Below are positions 20,721 to 31,262 of a stretch of DNA of 64,000 nt, in pieces. The DNA is taken from assembly GCA_963682025.1 (NCBI GenBank), contig OY821521.1:94596051-94660050 (forward strand). The letters run 5' to 3'. Source of the stretch: Cordilura impudica. Lineage: Eukaryota > Arthropoda > Insecta > Diptera > Scathophagidae. Made by a program: the position numbers and the translations under genes. Each line of letters opens with the position of its first letter. The stretch's first letter is position 1. The notes beneath the pieces were generated by a model. It made no database searches, was not told the DNA's origin, and saw only the letters and a program-made list of their open reading frames with translations.

Positions 20721-22150
20721 TCTCTTTTTGGTCACGTTTGTCTCCATGTACATTATGTGCTCAATTTTGTATGAAAAAATTGAGTCCCTACAGGGTATAA
20801 AAAGTCCATATACAACACCAACATAATTTTCACATTAAATTAATACTTGAAGTACATCAGGCAGAAACATGAAAAAAAATATTTTAATGACAAAAAACAA
20901 AAAATTTTATAATGTGAAAAAATTGAAATGCAACAAAAGCCACGAATTTCTTTGAAGTCTACGTTTTTAATGGTCATGATGATTTTATAATTTGACGTAG
21001 ACTTGGCGCCATAAATGACCCCAAGCTAGTATAGGACGATTAAGTAAAAAATTCAAACATTTTGCAAATACTGCTGAATTTTGGATCGTGTTAAACCTAG
21101 GAGCTCATAAGAGTAAGTTTTAGTAAAATATAACACAATTTTGTTTCCCAACTCATAGTAAAGGTTTCAGCTAGCTTACTAGAACATTTAATTTTTTTAA
21201 GTAAGCCAAAATTCATAGTTTGGCCTCGACAAGGAATGGGTTAACGTCGTTTGATTTATTCTAAATTTTTAGTATGGAAGACCTGCACATTTAGTTATTA
21301 TACTTTAAGCGTTAAATATAAAAATTCAACAGCTCTTACAAAATATTTGATTTGTTTAAATAAATTGTCTTTCATTAGCTCGGGGTCATATGTGACCCCA
21401 ACCCCAAAAGGGATAATGGGGTCATATAATTTTTTTCCGAAACCCTAGGATATTAAGATAAAATATAACATTTAAAAGTGGAAAACTGATAAATTTTTTA
21501 AAGAGTACATTTACTGAATATTTCACAAAAAACTAATTTTTCTCGAAAAAATTCTTTGTAAAAAAAATTCTGGCAGAGGAATTTTCTTAAGAATTCAAAC
21601 AGTTAATCTCTATATATATTTAACAAAACTTTAATGTGCCAGATCCAGTTTTTGAAAGAAGAAGAAATGTTCATCACATTTCATGACCTAGAGTTTTCTG
21701 GCACAAAAGTCATCTGGGGCATTTGTTTTTGCTTAGCGATGTTTTGTAAAGATAATTTAGTACTAATATCGATTCATATAACAACTTGTCGAAAAAATTA
21801 AACTATAGAACAAAATTTTCATAAAATCTGAAAAAGGTCATAGTTTCCTCATATAAACACACTTCAAATTTTCAGTCGCGTTGAGACACCTCTAATTTTT
21901 TTTTTTTGATTGACACAAAACTTTGTATATCTCAGTTTTTTTGCTATTTGCATATTTCTAGGGGGGTAAGACCGAGAGTTTGAACACTTTTTTTTTATTA
22001 AGTGCCACCCTAATATACATACTAATAATATATACTAAATAAAAAGGCAACTCTATACAAGTAAATTAATAATTTATTTAAAAATTGAAAGTAAAAACTT
22101 GAAACTTCGGAACATTTCTAATTATTTGAAATTGGAAATTATTTCTCATA
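20721..22150. other. Non-coding, AT-rich; hairpin motif with GGGGTCAT/ATGACCCC
   Basis: The only structure I see is the recurrence of 'atgaccccaag' (21015), 'ggggtcatatgtgacccca' (21382-21400) and 'ggggtcatat' (21419), and the inverted 'gtctacgt.' / 'acgtagac' pair at 20959-21003. These could be ends of a small foldback element. No gene. Confidence 0.4.
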
Positions 22151-22154
22151 TATT

Positions 22155-22440
22155 CTCATCTTATTACCACTATGTGGTCAGAGTGTAATGAGTTTGTGCT
22201 GATGATTGGAACTTTCAAAAATATATTACCTGTTATTATACCGATCCATCGTGAAACACTTGCTAATTGGATTTAGCGATGTTTGTCCGACCATCTGCCT
22301 GTATGTCTATTTACGACTACAGATCGCAAATAGCTAATCCACAATTCGGATGTAATTGCTTTGGATCTAAGACGATTAGTTTTCGATTTTACGTTTCCGG
22401 CCAAAAATTGTTAGGTATATGTATGTAGTTAGTCAGTCAT
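22155..22440 (-). mobile_element. Repeat family A, diverged partial copy
   Basis: Terminal hairpin 'accactatgtggtcagagtgtaatgag' (22167) and 'ggatttagcgatgtttgtccg' (22268) identify the family. The rest fades after about 22440. Confidence 0.6.
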
Positions 22441-22519
22441 GAGCATAACTTTTATAATGACAGGGTGCTAAATTTTACAATACACCAATTTTTCCAATTT
22501 CAAGAGCAATCATCATATA

Positions 22520-23593
22520 CAGTAGTCTTCCGATTTAACGAACCAGGCCTGTTCGCTAAACTAAAACGTTCATTATATACAGTACTTAAAAACAAAATGT
22601 TTTTTCTGTTGCAAAGAACATAAAAAATTAACTTAGATGTAAACATAGAAAAAAATTAATTTACAAATTGCACGAAAAAGATTACTTACAAAATTGTTTG
22701 GGCAGTGTTTGTTTCTTTGGAATGGAGATGTTATTTATAATAGTATCTTCTTAAAGCTCTTTCAAAATCATGGTTTTATTGACAAAATCATTGTTTTGTT
22801 GAGCTTATTTAACACAAATTTCGACGACACTGACTGCATCTCCACATTTCGTTCTTTGCTCCAAATTTTGCTCATCAGCTGGATTTTCTTCTTAATATTC
22901 TTCTTCTGGCGAAGCGTTGTTTTCAATTCATCTGTTTCAAATCATTAATTTTAGCTTAGTTCTGAAAAAATCATTTTCATCATAACGTAAATTGAGAAAA
23001 AATTTCAACAAAGTCTCTCCAGCATGGACATACATTTATGTCAGATAATTTCTTTCAAAAAATACTGGTTTCGTCGGCATCTATTATTTTCCAATATAAC
23101 TTGCTGTAGTTGCCTCTTGAATGTTTCAACATCTTGCATATTTGGAGAAAGTTTTTCTCCACTTTGTTTTAAAAGTCGTATTCCAAAAGGTTTTTAAATC
23201 AGGTCAACCATCCGTGCTTTGCATTGAAGTCTCCACCATAAAGCTCTTTATAAAGTTCTATGCATGCGGAATATGGAAAAAATTTTTCCATTCTTGCAAA
23301 TTCACCCTGTTTTACCTTTTTTCTATTTCTGGATCAGAACTTTGTATTTTCCACATTTTGTTTTGATTTTAAAATTGTACACACTGTGGTTGGGTTACAG
23401 ACCCATACTTTTTTCACAGATAGATTTCTCGCAAACCCTTTTGGTGATCATCTATAATTTTTGTTTTTCCTTTCAAGCAAAACAAGATCAAGCTAAATAA
23501 ATATACAACACAAGCAGCACTTACATATAATTACGGCAATATAATTCTGCAAAGTTCGCAGAATCGAATGTTCATCAAATCGTAAAACTACTG
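22520..23593 (-). mobile_element. pogo/Tigger-type transposon with TA target duplications
   Basis: TIRs of about 24 bp: left at 22520 starts CAGTAGTCTTCCGATTTAAC, and right ends at 23593 with the inverse of CAGTAGTTTTACGATTTGAT; four mismatches. Each end is flanked by TA (22518-22519 and 23594-23595), the duplication produced by the Tc1/mariner/pogo group. Length 1074 bp, about half of an autonomous Tigger, so it has lost sequence. Remains of the transposase lie inside on the minus strand. Confidence 0.82.
22700..23300 (-). pseudogene. pogo/Tigger-like transposase remnant
   Basis: Minus-strand translation gives KELYGGDFNAKHGWLT near 23215-23265, the end of the CENP-B-type DNA-binding domain (F.AS.GWL..F in relatives). 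IIDADETSIF follows near 23060-23095, the first catalytic Asp with its usual DE(T/S) context, and then degenerate sequence down to about 22700. No continuous frame. Family assignment follows from these two motifs plus the TA-flanked TIRs. Confidence 0.7.
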
Positions 23594-23647
23594 TAAATAA
23601 GTAAACCAAAATTCAATAGGGGTTTTCAAGACTATATTTCAATCTTA

Positions 23648-24053
23648 TGCCGTTTTCTCTTCTGACAAAAAATGTCGCTTTTAATTTGCCCTTTTGTCGA
23701 AAAATGTTTTTTTTTTTTTTATATATTCTGAATTAAGAGCAACCTTATCTTATACATCAATCGAAAGGTCTTAAAGTCGAACACTCGTTAGTCGAAAAAA
23801 AATTGCTGCCATTGACTTCTTTGAAGTCGTTGTGCGAGAATATTTCCCCATTGTTCCCCTTTTTTGAATATTTTCACCCTATGACTTCAAAGAAGATAAT
23901 AATCGGAATTTTTTGCATTTCATGAATACAATACTCTGACACCTTTCGATTGATGTTTAAGATAAGGTTGCTCTGAATTCAGAATAAATAAAAAATACAC
24001 TTAAAAAAAGTGCAAATAAAATGCGACATTTTTTGTCAGAAAAGAAAACGGCA
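23648..24053. mobile_element. 406 bp foldback MITE with TTA duplications
   Basis: Arms of about 120 bp: left from TGCCGTTTTCTCTTCTGAC at 23648, right ending at 24053 with the inverse. 'gagcaaccttatct' (23737) pairs with 'agataaggttgctc' (23959), and a second inner pair is cttctttgaagtc (23817) / gacttcaaagaag (23883). Flanking TTA at 23645-23647 and 24054-24056. A 3 bp TTA/TAA duplication is typical of PIF/Harbinger elements. No coding sequence. Confidence 0.82.
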
Positions 24054-24211
24054 TTAGTTTTCCATTTTCAAAAATAAATATATTCACGTATGAGTGATAA
24101 TTAATCATACGCATACTGCACACAATGATCAATAAGTCGCCTTAATTATTTAATAAAGTTTTCATGAGATTTTTTATACGTATAAGCTTTAGCCAGCAAT
24201 AGGATGATCGC

Positions 24212-24371
24212 CTAGTCAAAATCGGTGCATACACAGACGTAGTCGTCCTTAGAGTGTCTCTTATGATATCGACCCAAATTCCAATAACTACGTCCATAAA
24301 TCATCACTCCAAAAGCAAAGAATGTGCCACTGGTCAGAGTTCTTATATAAAGCCACCTCCAAATATTTACT
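24212..24371 (-). other. Open 52-codon stretch, possible exon or gene remnant
   Basis: The minus strand is open from about 24369 to the stop at 24212-24214. The peptide reads WRWLYIRTLTSGTFFAFGVM, then IYGRSYWNLGRYHKRHSKDD and YVCVCTDFD. It has one hydrophobic segment followed by a charged tail, like a small single-pass membrane protein. There is no ATG upstream within the frame, so it would have to be an internal or last exon; a possible AG acceptor sits just before the tryptophan. G+C is higher than in the flanks. I do not recognise a family, and chance or an unknown transposon remain possible. Confidence 0.3.
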
Positions 24372-25209
24372 TATATTTATCCAACTTGTCGACACCACGT
24401 TATTAAAACTTTCGGCATAATCGACTATAACTATTCTACATGTATATTTAAATTTTTGTAATTAATGATTTCAAGAAATATTGTTCACTTAACGTATGGC
24501 CAAAAATAAATATGGAAGAGATGAAAAAAGTCCATAGATTAAAATTATGTATCCATAAATAACCTCACTGGTTCTATTTTAATTTTCTGACTTGTTTTCT
24601 GAAGAGCTGGAATACATTTTGCATTAAAAATTTTTGGGTTTTTAACTGACAGAAACTAGTACACTGATACCATATTCACTTATGCCCAACCACAATAAAA
24701 TATGACCTGGTAGTTTAATCTTGACCTGGTAGTTTAATTTTGGGGTGTTTTTTCACTGGAAGATTCAAAATAATATTATTAATTTAATATTAATAATGCG
24801 AATTATTGCCTTTACCGGCAAGGAAGCGGAAGTGCAAATCTAGTAAATTTAGAATTTTTTTTTTTTATTTTTCCAATGTCCATAGATGTTGGATATTTTT
24901 GGTCTTTCAATTCACTTTTCTAGTATGGTTCATGGCTTCTGATTAATATATGCAAAATTTTCCGTTTATTTTTATATCATGTTCCACTAATCAACTATCT
25001 TATAGATACCACATTGCTTAAAATTACGAACATTTTTGTGTTCCGTTTTTAAGGGTTTTGATTTTACGACGCGATTTAGAAATAGCTCGCATTTATCGCT
25101 TATTTATTATGCTATTTTACTTAAGTTTTTACATAGTTATCGAGCAGTTCTAATGGGTGGCCCGGTAAAAAATTAATTAAGATTTATTTGCATAATACGA
25201 ATTAAATTC
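24372..25209. other. Non-coding stretch with a small tandem duplication
   Basis: Two copies of 'tgacctggtagtttaat' at 24705-24740. Nothing else recognised. Confidence 0.5.
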
Positions 25210-26185
25210 TTTTAAATTTACTCTATTTCACAATACAATCACAAAACAAGTAAGAAAATTATAGTCGGTCAAGACCGACCATATGATACCTATATCATGC
25301 GTTTAGAGACCCTATGTCATAGGCCCAACTAACTGGACATAGAAAATAAGCATAAACCAAATTTGAGTGGGATTTTTATTAATTTTTTTTGCTGCAGATA
25401 TGAAAAAGTTCATACAGATTTAAGTGAAGTTCGGGAAGCAGCTATATATGGGGCCTATGACTTAGAGTTGTGCCAGGGATCATTTTTAGACTATTCATTA
25501 ATGGATGTAATAAACGCATACAAACCCAATTTGAGTAAGATGTATATGACAATTTGGATCTTATGGCAATTTATGTCGATTTCATAGGGGTCATTTGTAT
25601 GGGGGCTAGGTCTGAACATAGACAGATTCTCACCAATTTCAACAGCGTTCATCCCATGACCAATGAAAAATTATATACCAAATTTTATCAAAATATATTC
25701 ATATTTGCGACCTGCAGTTTTATTACAAGGTTTACATTGACACACAGACGGACGGACGGATGGACACACGGACGGACATCGTTAAATCGAATCAGTTAGT
25801 GATTCTGATTCGATCGGTATAATTAAAGATGGGTCTATGTCAAATATTTTTGGTAGTTACAAACAGCAGGACAAAGTCATTATACACAAGCCACATAGTG
25901 GTATAGGGTATAAACAGCGTAACACAAATCGGTGAGAGCTGTTACACAAATCGGTGTGTATTGGTGAAAAACTTATGATATAAAATTGTTTTTTTATGCC
26001 ACTTTTTTAAAAGCGTCATCTAGGTATCACTAATGTACGTTTATATTGGGTTATTTTTAACGTTTTACAGCAAAGGGTTGCTGAATTAGCTGAAACAGTT
26101 TATGCTATAAGTGATACATAGATGACGCTTTCTGTTTGATTTTAAAAAATGCCATAAAAAAATCTTTAATTACACATCTCCCCCG
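25210..26185 (+). mobile_element. Repeat family C copy split by a family A insertion
   Basis: Left part 25210-25242 ('tctatttcacaatacaatcacaaaa') and right part from 25916 ('cagcgtaacacaaatcggtg') together match 5870-6206. The internal hairpin is kept: 'aaagcgtcatctaggtatcac' near 26011 and 'gtgatacatagatgacgctt' near 26111. The family A element at 25243-25915 sits exactly between, so family C is the older insertion. Confidence 0.78.
25243..25915 (+). mobile_element. Repeat family A, full-length copy nested in family C
   Basis: Because the family C sequence resumes on both sides, this copy defines the family A ends: left '(a)agtaagaaaattatagtcgg', right 'gtggtatagggtata'. Length about 670 bp. 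GTCC-type run ('gacggacggacgg') at 25746-25776. It has no coding capacity; frames such as 25554-25799 recur in other copies only because the DNA is similar. Confidence 0.82.
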
Positions 26186-26205
26186 TGATCGGACTCACAT
26201 GATTT

Positions 26206-27040
26206 TTTTATCAACATTTTATCAACATTCAATGATAAACAACTATCAGAAATAAGAAACGCCGCACAGTGGCGATTTTCTCCAAATAGCGTTTCAGTAA
26301 ACTCAATAAATATATAGGATAGATTTCTCACAGATTGAGAATCAATAAACGGTTTTAAAATCGGATAAAAATTATGGATCATAGAGCTTCGCAAAGTTGG
26401 AACTTTTTTAGCTTTTAGAAAAAGGCGCAAAATTTTTTGAAAAATATCGATTTTCAAATAAAATTGTAGGCAAACTGGTTGACCGAAAGTGCTTTTGATG
26501 TCGTTTGAAAGATACTTTTAGTCTCTATAAAACAAAATAAAGTTTTGCAAATATCCTATAATTTGTTAGTTTTTTCTATTTTGATAGAATAGAACTAAAA
26601 ATGTGTAAATACGTTTACTTAGATATTACAGGAATGGTTCACTAATGCAGAACTCTAACGAGTTGAAGTGAACTTGGCTGCATATACTTTCCAGTCTGCA
26701 CGCAACAACCATAAAGTTGCAAAAACATCTTGACATACACTGGATAGATGGGCAGACGTGTTTTGTCTTACCTCAGTGAAAAATTAATCGATTTTAAAGT
26801 TATATGGCTTATTTTAAAGGCTATAAAATACGAATTATTATTATTCATTATTCATACTATTTTTCACAATTTTTTTTTTTTTTTTTTTTGGTGCTTGAAA
26901 ACAAAAATTTTAATTTTTTCATCTTTTACATTGACTTTGATAGAATGGCGAAGTGTTTCCAAGAAGATTGCTCATGTTTAGCATTTTTTTTTGTATTGAC
27001 AATAATAAAAACTACAAATTGTGAAAGTCAGTGGTCTCAA
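26206..27040. other. Non-coding stretch
   Basis: A 95-codon minus-strand frame (26170-26457) overlaps the family C end and has no recognisable motif. A 20 bp T run lies at 26870-26890. No gene supported. Confidence 0.45.
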
Positions 27041-27059
27041 AATTTTGTTAATGAATTCA

Positions 27060-27400
27060 GCACAATAAAAAATCCGCTTGCGCTACCTGAATTATTTTTA
27101 AGCGGCCAAAAATATTCAGTGTTTAAATTCTGTTAGCGAATTCAATTTAATAAGAAATTTACGCTCAAAAAAAAAAAAAAATAAATAAATAAATAAATGA
27201 ATTTGCTTGCGCTACCTGGATTATTTTTTAAAGGTCGAAAATTTGCAATGTATGTGTTCTGCAACAAATGAAAACTTTTGACTTTTGCCAGGTTAAAAAA
27301 TTAAGTTATCATAATAAAAAATGTGCACTTAAAAATTTAAAACAACGAAAATTCGCTAGCGCTACCTGTATTATTTTTTAGCGGTTACTGAATTCAGCAT
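27060..27400. repeat. Three-copy repeat around 'cgctacctg.attattttt'
   Basis: The segment 'cttgcgctacctg.attattttta' recurs near 27077, 27207 and 27355 with an associated 'aattcagcataataaa' block. Spacing is about 130-150 bp. An (AAAT)n run lies at 27165-27200. No coding. Confidence 0.6.
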
Positions 27401-27559
27401 AATAAAATAAAAAAAAAAAATAAATAGAAATTTTTACGCCTAGTACTATTGTGCTGATGACTGATATATATTGATCTACATTTCCGTGCTGAGACCAGTT
27501 GGCATTTGACTCAGTAACAGACCACAGAATATTTTGGTAAAAACTATAAAGAGTGAAAT

Positions 27560-27800
27560 GCAATAATGTCTTTAGAAAATTTTAAATTGTTTGATTTATG
27601 GTAAAAATTTAATTGAATATCAATGCTTACCAATTGGGGACTTATCAGAAGAAGCCCAGGAATGCAAAAAAAAATACTACAAAAATTTAGATACACGAAT
27701 ACTTGCAAAATTTCATGGATTGAACAGAATGGGAACCTTCAGTATGTTAAGCCTATTAGATATCGCTCCCAATGTTAAAGACTATATTAATGAGAACTAA
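27560..27800 (+). pseudogene. Fragment of a repetitive arthropod protein (LPIG.LSEEAQE family)
   Basis: The frame 27591-27800 reads YGKNLIEYQCLPIGDLSEEA, then QECKKKYYKNLDTRILAKFH, and ends LLDIAPNV before DYINEN and a stop. The LPIG.LSEEAQE...K.YK pattern is one I associate with uncharacterised multi-copy insect proteins, probably transposon-encoded. The frame begins with TTG, not ATG, and no upstream exon is evident, so this is a C-terminal fragment. It ends 77 bp before the Helitron 3' terminus. Function unknown. Confidence 0.5.
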
Positions 27801-28104
27801 CTAATAAAAAAAAATATGCTAGTTTAAAAAAAAATATACTTAATAATTTAATATCTAGGGCATTAATATAAAAATACTAGCTGACCCGGCAAACTTCGCT
27901 TTGTCAAAATTATATTTTTTATTGAAATAATTTCGAATTTTTTTTTTTTTTTATGAAAATTATCGACCGTTGACGCAATAATATAATATCAGTATAACAC
28001 TTTTCGAATTCAGTTGAATTCAATATCTTATAATTATACGGATAGCTGAGCCCACGGTCTTCGTCTCGTCAAACATTTGGCGAAAAAAGAAAAAAAATCA
28101 AGTA

Positions 28105-28440
28105 TTAATTTCAAAAAAAAAAAGAATAGAACAATGATTGTAATCAATTTAATGCTGCACGATATACAATTTATTTTGTTTTCTGCTCCGGAGCGTAAAT
28201 GCATAGTGAGGATAGTTTCCCAACTCGGGAACACACAACATATAGCTGGCCGTGTGAAAGCAATGACATTGTCAGATTTATGCCTCACACTTCCAGGGAC
28301 TGTACTTGTGACTTGTTTATTTTAATCGCAAATGCAAGTTTCACTGGGAACTGAACACCTTTGAACTGGAACGTCAAATCGGTTGAAGTCAAGGGAATTC
28401 GCGGAATTAAGCATCTACCTTGAACCGCCCTTTCAAAATC
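28105..28440 (-). pseudogene. Helitron helicase C-terminal end
   Basis: Minus-strand translation from about 28440: VQGRCLIPRIPLTSTDLTF, QFKGVQFPVKLAFAIKINKS, QVQSLEV then a stop, and SHGQLYVVCSRVGKLSSLCI, YAPEQKTK then a stop and IVYRAALN. This matches the last motifs of Helitron helicases (Pif1-like; INKSQGQ and SHGQLYV.CSRV). Two in-frame stops make it dead. In an intact Helitron this helicase unwinds DNA during rolling-circle transposition. The N-terminal Rep part lies directly upstream on the minus strand, so most of the gene between them has been deleted. Confidence 0.85.
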
Positions 28441-28549
28441 CTTGCCACTATCACATTACTCATTAATATCATCACAATCTGTCGGGTTCCATTGCATAGT
28501 TTCTGGGCATAAGGATGACAGATCCAACTTTAATTCGAATTAGAAGATT

Positions 28550-29022
28550 CACCGTAAAGCAGCGGCATAATGGCTCTGGTGGTGGAAGCAATTTGGCAAT
28601 TTCACCTTTCCGCCCACGCAACACAATCCATGCGGTTCTTTCTCAAATTTAACTGCATTGCAATGCTCACAAATGACAGATATCTGGCCGAATTGAACCG
28701 TTGTGTGCGAACTGTGTTGACTGTTGGGCTCATATCGAAAGGGTGCATGCTCAATGTTCACCTGAATAATTTGTTGTAGCCTATGTTGTCGTTCAAAAAT
28801 CACACATTGTGATCTGGCTTCATCACTTTGCCGAGCACGAACTTCTCTTCTTCTCAATCATTGATCTTTCTGACTGTCGTGCACGATTTGCAACCATCCT
28901 GGTCGAACTGATTCCCTTCCAAAAGCACGTTCCTCTTCCGTTCGAAGTGTTGCGACATTTCGGTGCATTGCGTCCTGAGAACGCCGGCCAATGTTACTGT
29001 GAACTCTTCTTGGCATCGTAAT
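28550..29022 (-). pseudogene. Helitron Rep N-terminal region
   Basis: Starts with MPRRVHSNIGRRSQDAMHR near 29018, in the usual arginine-rich Helitron style, then a frame with stop around 28860, continuing RRREVRARQSDEARSQCVIF. It then runs through APFRYEPNSQHSSHTTVQFG, ISVICEHCNAVKFEKEPHGL and CCVGGKVKLPNCF (28560-28660). The C..C.A.KF...P..CC..GKV.LP pattern is the zinc-finger-like motif ahead of the HUH nuclease. The nuclease itself is missing: the frame ends at 28549 and only the far C-terminus is found next. Two pieces in different frames, so inactive. Confidence 0.85.
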
Positions 29023-29860
29023 AAAAATGATAAAATCATCCGAAAGTCAAAAAGAGTATATATTTTTAAAGAAACAGTTATTCAATAATAGACCAATTTT
29101 TTTGAAATTAAAGCCCTTATGTAAGCTTAAATTACAGTATATTATTTTAAGATCCAACTTTGCTATTAAATTATGTGATGGAAGACCTGGCAAATGAAGT
29201 AAATTAAAAAGTCTTTTGATAAATTCACTCTCCTTCATCTTTGTTATGCTGCTGAAATTGCCATTTCTGTTAAACATTTTCCTTCAAAACGGTCCAATAT
29301 ATTAAAGTTCAATAATTACTTTTATGGAACTAACCCCACCCATTTATCCGATTCCGCACATTTTCACACTCACACTAATAACTCGCACTAATAACCTATG
29401 AACTCACACAAATTATCTTCACTTTCCCTTTTTATTATTCAAGATACTTTTATTTTGAAAATTTATTTTATACAGTAGGTGACACGCCCGCTTGTCCAAA
29501 TCCGCCCATTTTCGCCAGGGATAATCACAGAAGTAATAGATGAACTCACACAAACTTGCAAAGCTCTCCCTATTATTATACGCGGTATATGTACATAATA
29601 TATAATCAGTGCTTTTTAGGGGATGTACCCCGCCCACCTACCCGATCCAGCCTATTTTTGTCGGGTGTACTTAAACTAATAACAAATGACGACACATAAA
29701 GTATCAAAGCTCTCTCAGCAACTCTCAGCAATAATAGATGACCTACTTCACAGTTGCATAGCTCTCCCTAAAACAGTACTCAAGATATATGATGTTAAAA
29801 CTTAATTTTGTATGGGAGGTACCACGACCACTTATCGGTTACCGACCATTTTCGGTATGA
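29023..29860 (-). other. Helitron 5' non-coding region, proximal half
   Basis: Lies between the Rep remnant and the BEL insertion. Units of the Helitron ~140 bp repeat are visible from about 29460 on ('gcaaagctctccctatt', 'atacaaaattaag..'), in reverse orientation relative to 9582-10455. No frame with motifs. Confidence 0.6.
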
Positions 29861-29865
29861 CTATC

Positions 29866-30265
29866 TGTTTAAGTACAATTTAATATTTTCTTTGTACTTT
29901 TCCGCCTTTGAGTCAATTAGCCATTTTTGGGTTAATTCTGGGTTAAAATCTATGAAACTCCTTTTTTTATACATCGTTGAAAGGAGTGTTTACATAGATT
30001 TTAACTAGTAAAACCGTTAACGGTACTTAGATATTGCTCGCCACCTTCTCTCTTTATTTTTTAACTTATAAAATCAATCGTTTTGGTACCTTCGTACAAT
30101 TCGTACACATAAACACCATCCGCTGTGCATATTTTTAAAAAAGGTAATACATCTTTTATACATTTGTATATACAAATAAAATAGAGATTTTATTTTCTCT
30201 TGCTAAAAACCTTATACTATATTGTGTTTTTATTTTTTATATATTTTTTGCTACATACGCAAACA
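29866..30265 (+). repeat. BEL 5' LTR
   Basis: 400 bp, starts tgtttaagtacaatttaa and ends acatacgcaaaca. It contains a polyadenylation signal AATAAA at 30175-30180. I see no strong TATA box. The inverted segment 'atcgttgaaaggagtg' suggests some secondary structure but nothing decisive. Confidence 0.95.
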
Positions 30266-30267
30266 TT

Positions 30268-30284
30268 TGGTCCTTCGAACCGGA
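30268..30284 (+). promoter_or_regulatory. Primer-binding site
   Basis: tggtccttcgaaccgga starts two bases after the LTR. The leading TGG is the complement of a tRNA CCA end, as required for priming minus-strand synthesis. I do not assign the tRNA. Confidence 0.7.
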
Positions 30285-31262
30285 TCCTGAGGAAAAATTT
30301 GGAAAATTTTTAAAAATTATTAATTTCAACATTCCCACAGCCTTCATCTTGTCAACACCAGCAAGAACCTGCATAAACAACCCTTCACTTCAACTACAGC
30401 AGAAAACAATAAATTAAAAAGGTGCGTATAGTTCAGTTTTTTTTTTAAGTGTGAGCTAAACAAAAACTTGAAAATTTAAAAAGTGTATAATTAAAATTAA
30501 TTTAAAAAGAAAAAAAGTTTCATCGTTATTGAAATACTATTTTTTTGCATACTTTTCGTTTTACAACCCTACGCGTTACGTTACATTACGTATATATTCG
30601 TTTATATTTTAATCGAAAGAAAAAGCAAAAGCCGTCGGGATTTTTAAAAAAAGTGATTAGTGCAAGTAATAATATAAATAATCATATCGTGTTTGTTTTA
30701 TTCGAAGGAAAGAGAAAAAGCCGTCGGGATTTTTAAAAAAAAGTGTTTAGTGCAAATAATAATAATTTAAACAGATTTACATTTAAACATAACTAAATCG
30801 GTTTTTTTTCCTTTGTGTTATACATATACGCTCACGCGAACGTTTTTTTTTTTCGTGTTTAAACTGCTTAAGCTGAATAGTTTTTATTTCTCTATACGTT
30901 CACGCGTTGGTTTTTTTTTGTGTTTATGCTCAAGAGTGTGTTCATTTCTCTTCACACTAATATATACGCACACGCATTGTGTTGGTTTGTTTTTTCTATA
31001 ACATTGTTAGTCACCCTACTGTCCGTTTTAGTCGCGACATATCCAGTGTGTTTTTTATTAATTTTTTTTTTTTTTTTTTTGCAAATTTTGGTTTTGCTTC
31101 TAATTAGTTAAAATAATACCACATATTAAGAAAATAAAATTTTTTAATATAGTTTTATATTATTAGTTTATAATATATTATTATTTTTTCGGATTTTTTT
31201 TTAAACGAATTTTTATATTATTTAAATTAAATTAACTTATTTTAAAATAAATTCGAACCAAA
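30285..31262 (+). other. BEL leader with tandem repeats
   Basis: Two 90 bp direct repeats share 'aagccgtcgggatttttaaa' (30628 and 30718). Then three units of about 68 bp share 'tatacgctcacgcg' or close variants plus a T run (30825, 30893, 30960). Small frames here are low complexity. The end of the leader is almost pure A/T up to the gag start. Confidence 0.75.

Noticed and set aside
25554..25799. A frame MDLMAIYVDFIG... repeated at 44894 and in other family A copies
   Set aside because: It recurs because family A DNA is similar; the frame crosses the GTCC run and is not kept in most copies. No motif.
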